From Asaia sp. W19 (GTDB taxonomy: Bacteria; Pseudomonadota; Alphaproteobacteria; Acetobacterales; Acetobacteraceae): a stretch of 64,000 bases of DNA. Made by a program: the position numbers and the translations under genes. Under the pieces are notes generated by a model. That model searched no databases. It worked only from the letters and a program-made list of their open reading frames with translations, and was not told where the DNA came from. The stretch covers positions 48,945 to 112,944 of the forward strand of contig NZ_PNQZ01000031.1 of assembly GCF_003994335.1 (NCBI RefSeq). Direction: 5' to 3'. Positions 27,393-35,598 of the stretch are shown piece after piece (positions within the stretch are counted from its first letter, which is position 1; every line of letters begins with the position of its first letter).

Positions 27393-28970
27393 ATGACCGG
27401 AACCCTTCTTACCGATTTCAATCGCAAGCAGGACTTCATCGGCATGAATGAGAGCGACGCCGCGGCGTTGCGCTCGATGGCCGAACTCATAAGGAACGAG
27501 CTTCCGACAGCACTCGATGGTCTTTATCGTAAAATTCGTGAAACGCCTCAGACACAGGGCTTTTTCGGCGACGACGCCCATATGGCGCGTGCAAAACAGG
27601 CACAACTTGATCACTGGCAGCGTATCGCCGGGGCCAGATTCGACGAAGATTATGTCGCGCACGTACAGAGGATAGGTGCGGCTCATGCCCGGATCGGTTT
27701 GAATCCAAGCCTTTATATTGGAGCCTATGGTCAGGTCCTCGTCCCCCTTATCCGCGCGGTCATCGAGGAAAGCGTCTCCAAAGGACTTACGAGCAGATTT
27801 TTTCCGTCAAACGCGAAGAAGGTTTCTGCGCGGATAGAGAGTCTCATCAAGGCTGTCTTGCTTGAGATCGATCTGACAATTTCGTCCTATATGGCGGGTG
27901 TCGATGAGGCCCGCGCGCGACTGCAGGAAGAGCAAGAACGACGCGCTCAGGAAGATCGCTCGACTGTCACAGCCCTCGGAGAGGCCTTGAGTGCCCTGGC
28001 CAACGGAGACCTCTCTCGCCGGATTGCCGATGGCGTCATACCGGATAGGCTCGATGCCCTCAGGCAGCACTTCAATAAGGCTGCCACAACGCTCGAGCAG
28101 ACGATACGCGATATCAGTGCTGAGGCGGCCCATGTGGGGACCAATGCCAGCGAGATAGGTCATGGTGCCGACCAACTCTCCAGCCGCACCGAGCAACAGG
28201 CGGCCGCGGGTGAGGAAATGTCCGCCGCACTTGGGCAAATCGCTGAACGCGTCAAGCAGACCGCCATGGAGACGCGCAAAACCGAGCAAATGGTCATCGT
28301 CGCCCGGCGTGAGGCCGAGCATGCTCATGCCATCAAAAATGACACCATCGCAGCGATGACCGCCATCGAGACCTCGTCTCAGGAAATCGGCGGGATCATC
28401 ACAATTATCAACGAGATCGCGTTCCAAACCAATCTACTCGCGCTGAATGCAAGCGTGGAGGCTGCCCGAGCAGGTGACGTTGGGCGTGGATTTGCCGTTG
28501 TCGCAAATGAGGTCCGCGCCCTCTCCCAGCGTTCGCGCGAAGCTGCTGAAGCAATTGGCAGGTTGATCGCGCAGTCGGCCGGCAATGTGCGGCTCGGCGT
28601 GACCAAAGTGCGGGAGGCCGGTCTCGCACTGCAAAAGGTAATGGAGCAAATCCGTGAAATAAGCAGCGCCGTCACAGTCATTGCCACCTCCGCCCAAGGC
28701 CAATCCCAGAGCCTGACCGAACTCGACGTCGCCATGAGTGGGCTAGAGGAGACAACCATGAAAAACGCCGCTGCGGCCGAGGAGAGCGCCGATGCGGTAC
28801 GAAGCCTCATCGATACTGCGAGCTCGCTCAGCCAGCTCGTCAGACGTTTCGTCATCGCGGGGGAAATTGACGGCGCGGCCACGAGAAAAAATTCTCGCAC
28901 ACTACCCACCCTGGAATCGCCACCTGAGTGCGAAGGAAGGCGCAGGGACATTCTGGAAACCTCTTCGTAA
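27393..28970 (+). CDS. Globin-coupled chemotaxis (aerotaxis) receptor
   Basis: Soluble heme-globin receptor of the HemAT class, 525 residues. Residues ~1-180 are a globin-coupled sensor domain; the proximal heme-ligand His is His98 in [20 protein letters not shown], which matches the HemAT pattern H-x-R-I-G-L. A HAMP-like linker ([20 protein letters not shown]) leads to the MCP hairpin with tip [20 protein letters not shown] then [19 protein letters not shown]. No membrane helix. A GAGGAG site lies seven bases before the ATG. Oxygen sensing fits an obligate aerobe. It sits between flhA and fliI, an odd place for a receptor. Confidence 0.93.
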   Translation: MTGTLLTDFNRKQDFIGMNESDAAALRSMAELIRNELPTALDGLYRKIRETPQTQGFFGDDAHMARAKQAQLDHWQRIAGARFDEDYVAHVQRIGAAHARIGLNPSLYIGAYGQVLVPLIRAVIEESVSKGLTSRFFPSNAKKVSARIESLIKAVLLEIDLTISSYMAGVDEARARLQEEQERRAQEDRSTVTALGEALSALANGDLSRRIADGVIPDRLDALRQHFNKAATTLEQTIRDISAEAAHVGTNASEIGHGADQLSSRTEQQAAAGEEMSAALGQIAERVKQTAMETRKTEQMVIVARREAEHAHAIKNDTIAAMTAIETSSQEIGGIITIINEIAFQTNLLALNASVEAARAGDVGRGFAVVANEVRALSQRSREAAEAIGRLIAQSAGNVRLGVTKVREAGLALQKVMEQIREISSAVTVIATSAQGQSQSLTELDVAMSGLEETTMKNAAAAEESADAVRSLIDTASSLSQLVRRFVIAGEIDGAATRKNSRTLPTLESPPECEGRRRDILETSS

Positions 28971-29019
28971 CCTTCTCGGGATAAACTTCGTCACGAACCG
29001 GGGAGTTGGAGAGACTGAT

Positions 29020-30771
29020 ATGGCCATAACCAACATATCGCCTGTCGCCAGCTATCTCTCCGCTCTGAAAGACGAAGATCTCGCGGCATCCAATTACGCG
29101 AAGAGCGATGTTGCGACAAAACAGGCCGTTGCTGCCTTCGAGAAGAAAGCGCCGGCGATCACCTCAGCAGATGCCCTTCTAAAGGACTACTCATCTCTCA
29201 AGGTTGTGCTCGGCGCCTTCGGCATGGGGAATTACGCCAATGCAACCGCACTGATCAAGGACCTCCTCACCCAGGATCCCAGCTCCAGCACGTCTCTGGC
29301 GCGCAAATCTCAGAACGCAACCTGGCTGGCCTTTGCCGATGCCTTCAAGGTGTGGGGTCAGAACAAGGGGAGCACGGCAGACACAACGTTTATTGCTGGT
29401 TCCGGCTCGACGGCGCTGAGCACGACCTATAAACCAACGACGACGCTCACTATGAGCGCCACCCTTCCCTCGGCAGCGTCAACCGGCCAGATCTATACGT
29501 CCCCCTCGGTCACCGCGTATGACGATCTCTCCGGAGCCCATCAGGTCGCGCTCAAATGGACACAGAGCAGCTCTGATCCATTAAGCTGGAATGTCTCCGC
29601 CTATGATGCGGATGGCAACGCCCTGGTCGCGAATAACGAATTCAATGTTGTTTTCAATAGCAACGGTACGCTCGCTTCAGCCAGCAACGTGTTCACGGGC
29701 GCTAGCATCGCCTCGGGAGCCTCTGGGCAAGCCGTATTGCTCCCCATTACTTTGAATGACGCAAATGGCAAGGGACAGGCCATCTCGATTTCCTTGGGAT
29801 CGCTCGGGGGTGGGACGGGTGTGACGATGGCGGAAAACAGCTATCAAGCGACGAGTTCGAACCAGTCGGTCCTGCTTCAGAACGTAGACTCTTCCAGTAC
29901 CTCCCTGACGATGCCCTCTGCAACGCTCGGCACTATCTCTGGAACTGACCAAACCTACGTCACCGCCCCGTTCGACCCAAACCAAGCCTCTGATGACGCG
30001 AATAACGTGACACTCGGTCGCACCTATCTATCGGTCAAATGGGCGCAGGACAGCAGTGATCCCGGAACATGGAATGCGTATGTTGTTGATCCCTACGGCT
30101 CGACAGTCAACAGCACCCTTGTCTCTGTCGGGTTTGACGCATCGGGAAATCTGCTCAAGGTGAACGGGCAGTATACGCATGATATCCCCTCGCTCAAAGC
30201 AACCGTAAATGGAGTGCAGTACAGTGTAGCGTTACAGCCCCCCAACCTTTCTCAAACCGCGCAGGCGCCTCAAACGGTCTTGACGAGTGACAGCACGATA
30301 GCAAGCACCGTCGATGGCGTATCGATCGACCAAATCATCTCGAATTATGAGAAGCAGCAATATGAGTCGAACGATGCGAATACGGATAACGGGGTAGGTA
30401 ATGCCCTGTATTTCACGCGTAAAATGAGCAGTGTGACCTCGATCAATCAGCTTATGTCCGATACCAAGCTGTTGCAGGTCGTGGAGACTGTGTCCGGATA
30501 TGATCCATCGACATTCGGCGCGCTCAGCTATAACCAACAATTGCGTATGCTCACCAAGAAGGTCGACTTCTCAAAGTTGAAGACGCCTGAGCAGATCCAA
30601 AAATATGCCGAACAATATCTGACACTTCTTCAGATCACCCCCCAACCCGTTGATAAGCCTGCAGACATGCTTGACTTGTTCGGTGGCGACAACTCCAAGT
30701 CCGGCATCTTGGCCCTTTTCGATGACAATGACAGCTCATCGTCCTCAAGCGTCTATTCCGGCCTGTTTTGA
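29020..30771 (+). CDS. DUF1217-like flagellar protein with hook-like insertion
   Basis: 583 residues. The two ends form a helical protein like DUF1217 family members of alphaproteobacterial flagellar clusters: ISPVASYLSALKDEDLAASN, YSSLKVVLGAFGMGNYANAT at the N-terminus; NALYFTRKMSSVTSINQLMS, LSYNQQLRMLTKKVDFSKLK at the C-terminus. Residues ~135-435 are a beta-rich insertion that resembles the FlgE surface domain, with two tandem modules (LKWTQSSSDPLSWNVSAYDA and VKWAQDSSDPGTWNAYVVDP). No signal peptide, so it is either cytoplasmic or a type III export substrate. The start is ATG 29020 with GGAGAGA eight bases upstream. Its TGA overlaps the TTG start of fliI, so the two are translationally coupled. 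Confidence 0.82.
   Translation: MAITNISPVASYLSALKDEDLAASNYAKSDVATKQAVAAFEKKAPAITSADALLKDYSSLKVVLGAFGMGNYANATALIKDLLTQDPSSSTSLARKSQNATWLAFADAFKVWGQNKGSTADTTFIAGSGSTALSTTYKPTTTLTMSATLPSAASTGQIYTSPSVTAYDDLSGAHQVALKWTQSSSDPLSWNVSAYDADGNALVANNEFNVVFNSNGTLASASNVFTGASIASGASGQAVLLPITLNDANGKGQAISISLGSLGGGTGVTMAENSYQATSSNQSVLLQNVDSSSTSLTMPSATLGTISGTDQTYVTAPFDPNQASDDANNVTLGRTYLSVKWAQDSSDPGTWNAYVVDPYGSTVNSTLVSVGFDASGNLLKVNGQYTHDIPSLKATVNGVQYSVALQPPNLSQTAQAPQTVLTSDSTIASTVDGVSIDQIISNYEKQQYESNDANTDNGVGNALYFTRKMSSVTSINQLMSDTKLLQVVETVSGYDPSTFGALSYNQQLRMLTKKVDFSKLKTPEQIQKYAEQYLTLLQITPQPVDKPADMLDLFGGDNSKSGILALFDDNDSSSSSSVYSGLF
29422..30325 (+). repeat. Hook-like tandem modules inside the DUF1217-like gene
   Basis: Encodes residues ~135-435. 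Shared features with the hook protein, in the same order: a TLT-type strand, V-x2-Y-D, the W-[TA]-Q-x-S-S-D-P-x2-W core, F-N-S-N-G-T-L-A-S, S-L-G-x-[IL]-G-G-x-[ST]-G, then the second W-Q-S core and a T-[VI]-N-G-x-x-Y-[ST]-V strand. The order identity argues for common descent of the whole pair. Confidence 0.72.
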
Positions 30772-32204
30772 GCGCGCAGTCCGCCACATTTTCTGAAGCA
30801 TGGCTCGGCTCCCTCGCTTCACGTCTTGAGACGATAAAACACGCTGTTGAGACACCCCTCGATGACGTCCCCGTTGCCACGCTGGAGGGTTCCGTCACTG
30901 CAGTGACCGGTCTTTCAGTATCTTTGTCCGGAATGACAGGATTCACTGGTGTTGGAGATCGGGTAACGCTTCTCGCCCTGGATGAAAGCAAAGTTGACGC
31001 CGAGATCGTTGGCTTTCGCAACAGCGAGGCCATCGCCATGCCGTTTGGGCCATTAGACGGGATCGGCGCCGGCTGTCGTGCTCTGTTCCCTTTACCTCCT
31101 TATGAAACGCGAAAGGGGCGTTCTGGGGCGTTCTTGACGGTCAGCGACGATCTCATAGGGCGCGTCATCGATCCGATGGGGAGACCAATTGACGGCAAGC
31201 AGCCGCTCTCCCCCAACGGAACGCCGTGCAATGTTCGCGCCAAGCCGCCTGAGGCGGCAATGCGCGCGCGCCTCGGGCCGCGTGTAAGTCTCGGCATTTC
31301 TGCGCTAGATTTGTTTGCCACATGCCGGGAAGGTCAGCGGCTAGGGCTTTTCGCAGGTTCAGGGGTTGGGAAATCAGCCCTGATGGGTATGCTCGCACGC
31401 AACAGCAACTGCGATGTTGCGGTGATCGCGCTCGTAGGTGAACGCGGGCGTGAGGTACGCGAGTTTCTCGAGGACGATCTTGGTTCAGCAGGATTGTCCA
31501 AAGCCGTCGTCGTTATCGCCACGTCCGACTCTCCTCCTCTCATGAGACGGGAGGCGGCTTACACGGCGACGACCATAGCCGAATATTTTCGCGACCAAGG
31601 CAAATCCGTTCTTATCCTCATGGATAGCGTCACGCGCTTTTGCCATGCTCTGCGTGAGATCGGCCTTTCCAGTGGCGAACCTCCAGCAACAAGAGGATAT
31701 CCCCCGAGCGTTTTCGCGGAGCTGCCGAAGCTCCTTGAGCGGGCAGGACCGGGCCTCCCCGCGCCCAATCGAAAGACGGGACAGATCACGGCGATCTATT
31801 CAGTGTTGGTGGAAGGTGATGATCACAATGAGCCCGTTGCAGACGCCGTTCGTGGCATACTCGACGGCCATGTTGTTATGGACCGACGCATTGCGGAGGC
31901 GGGGCGTTACCCGGCAATAAATGTCCTCAAGTCCCTCTCGCGCACGGCATCGGGTTGCAATAACGCAGAGGAAATTGCCCTCACCCGCGAAGCGCGAGCG
32001 ACATTGGCCGTATGGGACGACATTCAGGACATCGTGCAACTCGGCGCCTACCGCGAGGGGAGCGATGCCAAATCCGACCGCGCGATTCGGCTCGCTCCTG
32101 ATATAGAGTCTCTTCTGCAGCAAGATCGCGCCGAGGTCAGAGCGCTTTCCGATAGCTTTCTTGCCCTCAAAAATCTCATAGCGGCCTATGGGGGCCCGCA
32201 ATGA
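30768..32204 (+). CDS. fliI: Flagellar export ATPase FliI
   Basis: Cytoplasmic ATPase that energises flagellar export, 478 residues. Walker A is in GLFAGSGVGKSALMGMLARN; the catalytic Glu region is ALVGERGREVREFLEDDLG; Walker B is SVLILMDSVTRFCHALREIG; and EPPATRGYPPSVFAELPKLL is the family signature. The start is TTG at 30768, overlapping the previous stop (TTGA), which keeps the ATPase tied to the DUF1217-like protein. FliJ follows with an ATGA overlap. Confidence 0.97.
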   Translation: MSAQSATFSEAWLGSLASRLETIKHAVETPLDDVPVATLEGSVTAVTGLSVSLSGMTGFTGVGDRVTLLALDESKVDAEIVGFRNSEAIAMPFGPLDGIGAGCRALFPLPPYETRKGRSGAFLTVSDDLIGRVIDPMGRPIDGKQPLSPNGTPCNVRAKPPEAAMRARLGPRVSLGISALDLFATCREGQRLGLFAGSGVGKSALMGMLARNSNCDVAVIALVGERGREVREFLEDDLGSAGLSKAVVVIATSDSPPLMRREAAYTATTIAEYFRDQGKSVLILMDSVTRFCHALREIGLSSGEPPATRGYPPSVFAELPKLLERAGPGLPAPNRKTGQITAIYSVLVEGDDHNEPVADAVRGILDGHVVMDRRIAEAGRYPAINVLKSLSRTASGCNNAEEIALTREARATLAVWDDIQDIVQLGAYREGSDAKSDRAIRLAPDIESLLQQDRAEVRALSDSFLALKNLIAAYGGPQ

Positions 32205-32635
32205 CGCGGCGCCTGCGTGCGCTCGCATCCCTCGTCAAACTCAGGGAACGCGAGAAACAGGCGGCGAAGTCAGGTCTCATCGCGATGCGCAGGCTCGAAA
32301 GCGAAGCTACGGCAAGCGTGGCTTATGCCACCGAAACACTTGCTCTGGAGCGTCAGATAGCCTCTGAGGGCAACGCAACAATGGAGGACTTCAGGGCCTG
32401 GTTTCCGGCCGGGCTTGAAAGGCTCGCAACCGCAGAGGAGGCAGAACGCGCAGCAGTGGTGCAAACCGAGCGAGCCAAAAACGTTGCCTTGCGAGCGGCG
32501 CTCGAATGCAAGGCAACAGAGACGCTCTTCCGGCGTCGAGAAAAAGAGCGTAATGATTCTCACGTACGCCGTGAGCAGGCGGAGCTCGATGAGTTATCAT
32601 TACGGGCCCGGCAGTTCCGCGGCTTACGTGTTTGA
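32201..32635 (+). CDS. fliJ: FliJ-like export stalk protein
   Basis: 144 residues forming a single long antiparallel coiled coil (RALASLVKLREREKQAAKSG, AALECKATETLFRRREKERN), with very few aromatic residues. FliJ is the stalk of the FliI hexamer and shuttles chaperones. Sequence conservation in FliJ is weak, so the call rests on size, coiled-coil form and the four-base overlap with fliI. Confidence 0.85.
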   Translation: MTRRLRALASLVKLREREKQAAKSGLIAMRRLESEATASVAYATETLALERQIASEGNATMEDFRAWFPAGLERLATAEEAERAAVVQTERAKNVALRAALECKATETLFRRREKERNDSHVRREQAELDELSLRARQFRGLRV

Positions 32636-32748
32636 CAAGATTGTTTTAACGCCCGGGGAAGCCGCGTTTTGTCACGCGCAATAACCTGTTCATTCCAGCC
32701 TGCTATGACAGCGGTGCATCCTTATTTTCAGTAGCGATCAGGAACGTT

Positions 32749-33507
32749 ATGGAAGAGACACAGAACGCCAAGATATTCATCGCGACGCCCTGCTTCGGGG
32801 GGCTCGTTACGCAGGAATATATGGAGTCGATCATTGCTTGCACGAGTATCATTCGCATACCAATGACCCTGTCTTTGCTGGGTGATGATGCGATGGTTAG
32901 CCGCGCGCGCAACACGCTTGTCCATCAATTCTACACCCGTTCCGATGCGACGCATCTCCTCTTCGTTGACGCGGATATCGGGTTTCCAGCGGAAGCACCT
33001 GCACGACTGCTCGCAGCGGACAAGGACGTCATCGCGGGAATGTATCCGATCAAGGAGCGCTTCTGGGACAAGGGAACGCAGGAAAACCTCAATCGCGGCG
33101 AGAAGATGGAAACTGCGTCTTTGCGCTACGTGGGTGAAACAGATGCGATGCACGGGTCCTGGGAAAAAGGGCCGCTTTTCAGGACCCATTACGCTGGAAC
33201 CGGCTTCATGATGATCAGCCGCAAGGCGATTGCCGCAATGATCAAACATCACCCGGAAACCGCCTATAAGCGCATCGACGCTGCTGGCTCCGGTGACGGC
33301 GCGATGTGTTACGCCTTATTCGACGGAAGCATCGACCAGGAAACAGGCACCTACCTGAGTGAAGATTTCACGTTCTGCAAGCGTTGGCGGGATTTGGGAG
33401 GTGAGGTCTGGCTGGATACTTCGATCGCCCTTAACCATGCTGGACGAGCGGGATTTGAGGGGACCCCTTCTTCGCGTCTTGGCATGTTGCATCTAAAGGG
33501 ACGATAA
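32749..33507 (+). CDS. GT-A-type glycosyltransferase
   Basis: 252-residue soluble enzyme of the nucleotide-sugar type. The N-terminus is KIFIATPCFGGLVTQEYMES; the acidic metal-binding motif is in HLLFVDADIGFPAEAPARLL (D-A-D); further conserved-looking parts are YAGTGFMMISRKAIAAMI and YLSEDFTFCKRWRDLGGEVW, the latter with the E-D pair of GT2-like enzymes. AGGA precedes the ATG closely. It sits between fliJ and motB on the same strand and, together with the two TPR transferases, points to glycosylation of a flagellar protein. Substrate unknown. Confidence 0.75.
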   Translation: MEETQNAKIFIATPCFGGLVTQEYMESIIACTSIIRIPMTLSLLGDDAMVSRARNTLVHQFYTRSDATHLLFVDADIGFPAEAPARLLAADKDVIAGMYPIKERFWDKGTQENLNRGEKMETASLRYVGETDAMHGSWEKGPLFRTHYAGTGFMMISRKAIAAMIKHHPETAYKRIDAAGSGDGAMCYALFDGSIDQETGTYLSEDFTFCKRWRDLGGEVWLDTSIALNHAGRAGFEGTPSSRLGMLHLKGR

Positions 33508-33525
33508 CGGGAACGCAGGGCGCTC

Positions 33526-34587
33526 ATGGCCAAAAAGAACCGACCAACTGTCATCATCCGCAAATCCGCGGATGACGGCCATGAAGCCCATCACGGCGGC
33601 GCTTGGAAAATCGCTTACGCTGATTTCATGACTGCAATGATGGCGTTCTTTCTGGTCATGTGGCTGCTGAACGCGACGACCGACGAACAGCGTCGCGGGA
33701 TTGCACAGTATTTTAACCCTCTAGCCGATGAGAAATCGGCAGTTCCGCCTGAGAAGATCGTTGACACCCCTCCCGCTCCCATGATGGGCGGCAGCAGCTT
33801 CGATCGCCTGGAAGATGATGCCAACATGGATACGGCGGGACCAGTGCCGGTCCCTTACGTAGGCCATGGTGCTTCGTCACCAATCGACGCGGTACCGGCA
33901 ATCCGTCATCAGACGGAACACGAATCACTCCCAGTTCAGGCAGCAATTGTACCGATTGGCGGCCCAGAAAGCGGTTCACGTCAAGACAAGCCGGGACCAG
34001 TGGGCTCCGAGGCAGCGAAAGCCGAGCAGAAAAGCCTGGGCGAAATGACGGGCAAGTTGGAAAAAGCGCTGAGGGATGGCAGCGAAACAAGCGCCTATAC
34101 CGACAATCTCTCGATATCCTATGGGAGAAAAGAGGTCAGGATCGAACTCCATGACACGCGGAATGTGCCCATGTTCGATCTTGGCGCCTCGAGCCCAAAC
34201 AAGGCGGGCCGCGCGATGCTCACCGAGATAGCCAAATGGCTCGCCCCAATGCCAGAGCGTATCTCAATTGTCGGATACACTGATGGCGCCCCCTACAAAG
34301 GTAAGGTTTCGGGCGCGATGTCGAACTGGACACTCTCTGCATTGAGAGCCGACCAATCTCGTGAAATCCTAGTCAAGGCAGGGTATCCCGATACCCGGCT
34401 TCTCGACGTTTCAGGGGGAGCCGACCGTGAGCTTGCGGTACAGGCAACACCCTCTGCGGCTGCCAATCGTCGTGTTGTGATCATTATGCATCGCCTTCAT
34501 CCAAATATGGACTCACCATCTCCCGAGCCCCCCAATAGTGGGGAGGCGCGTCAAAAAAACCTAGATAATCCCCCTAGCCCGAAATAA
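33526..34587 (+). CDS. motB: Flagellar stator protein MotB
   Basis: Stator subunit that anchors to peptidoglycan, 353 residues. A cytoplasmic N-terminus is followed by one membrane helix with the proton-carrying Asp33 in WKIAYADFMTAMMAFFLVMW; next come the plug region and a ~130-residue low-complexity linker, then an OmpA-like domain (ERISIVGYTDGAPYKGKV, WTLSALRADQSREILVKAGY, AANRRVVIIMHRL). The tyrosine next to Asp and the absence of polar sodium-type residues favour H+ as coupling ion. motB precedes motA, the reverse of the common order. Confidence 0.96.
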   Translation: MAKKNRPTVIIRKSADDGHEAHHGGAWKIAYADFMTAMMAFFLVMWLLNATTDEQRRGIAQYFNPLADEKSAVPPEKIVDTPPAPMMGGSSFDRLEDDANMDTAGPVPVPYVGHGASSPIDAVPAIRHQTEHESLPVQAAIVPIGGPESGSRQDKPGPVGSEAAKAEQKSLGEMTGKLEKALRDGSETSAYTDNLSISYGRKEVRIELHDTRNVPMFDLGASSPNKAGRAMLTEIAKWLAPMPERISIVGYTDGAPYKGKVSGAMSNWTLSALRADQSREILVKAGYPDTRLLDVSGGADRELAVQATPSAAANRRVVIIMHRLHPNMDSPSPEPPNSGEARQKNLDNPPSPK

Positions 34588-34691
34588 ATTATCGATCGCC
34601 TACGGCGGCGCTCCTCGCAGAGACCACTATTTAAGCCCTATCTTTTTCGACCTACAGATTCCCAGATCAGACTCAGAATTGGAACTGCAAG

Positions 34692-35564
34692 ATGCTTTTC
34701 ATCGGGGGGCTCGTTTTTTCCCTGCTCTGCGTATTTGGCTCATTCGCAGCCTCCGGCGGCGTACTCGGCCCCCTTCTCGCATCCATGCCATTTGAGCTAT
34801 TGACGATTCTTGGATCCGCGCTCGGCATATTTGTGATGTCGAATTCTCTCGGCGCTCTCAAGGAACTGCCGCATAATTTCAAGCTCGCCTTGAAAGGCCC
34901 GCAATACGACAAGGCCGCATATATTGGTCTCTTGGTTATCCTCTTCCGCCTGACCCGCCTCGCCCAGTCCAAAGGGCCTATGGCGCTTGAGGAGCACGTC
35001 GAAAATCCCGAGGAAAGTGGTATTTTCGCGCTTTCACCACAGGTGCGTGACGATGAGGAGACGCGGAATCTGATTTGCGATTATCTGCGTCTCGTCAGTC
35101 TCAACCTCGAAGACGCCTATCAGCTCGATGATGTGATGGCTCGCGAACTGCGCAAGAACCAGGAAGAGAAACTTCATATCTCGGAATGCCTTACCAGCAT
35201 CGCCGACGCTCTCCCTGCACTCGGCATCGTCGCGGCGGTGCTGGGCGTGATCAAGACCATGGCCTCCATCAGCAAACCACCCGCGATCCTGGGTGAGATG
35301 ATCTCCGGGGCGCTCGTTGGTACCTTCCTTGGAGTCCTTTTATCTTACGGTGTGGTTGCACCGCTTGCATCCAGGATCAAGGCCGTGATCGTGCAGGACA
35401 GCCGCTATCAGAACATCATCAAAACGGTGCTCGTCGCTCATCTCCAAGGGAATCCCCCTCAGGTCAGCGCCGAGATCGGACGTAAAGAGATCCCGCCGGA
35501 AGCAATGCCAAGCTTTTTCGAATTAGACACGGCGCTCTCAGAGTCTCAGGCCGTCGCCTCGTGA
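34692..35564 (+). CDS. motA: Flagellar stator protein MotA
   Basis: Four-helix proton-channel subunit, 290 residues, the long alphaproteobacterial form. TM1 and TM2 are in LFIGGLVFSLLCVFGSFAAS and FELLTILGSALGIFVMSNSL; the cytoplasmic loop carries charged residues that contact FliG (around TRLAQSKGPMALEEHVENPE); TM3 and TM4 are in DALPALGIVAAVLGVIKTMA and ISGALVGTFLGVLLSYGVVA. The conserved prolines of TM3 (ALPALG) and the TM2-TM3 loop are present. Confidence 0.95.
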   Translation: MLFIGGLVFSLLCVFGSFAASGGVLGPLLASMPFELLTILGSALGIFVMSNSLGALKELPHNFKLALKGPQYDKAAYIGLLVILFRLTRLAQSKGPMALEEHVENPEESGIFALSPQVRDDEETRNLICDYLRLVSLNLEDAYQLDDVMARELRKNQEEKLHISECLTSIADALPALGIVAAVLGVIKTMASISKPPAILGEMISGALVGTFLGVLLSYGVVAPLASRIKAVIVQDSRYQNIIKTVLVAHLQGNPPQVSAEIGRKEIPPEAMPSFFELDTALSESQAVAS

Positions 35565-35598
35565 TCCGCACGCAACACCGGCCTTCGGAGGCTCCCCA

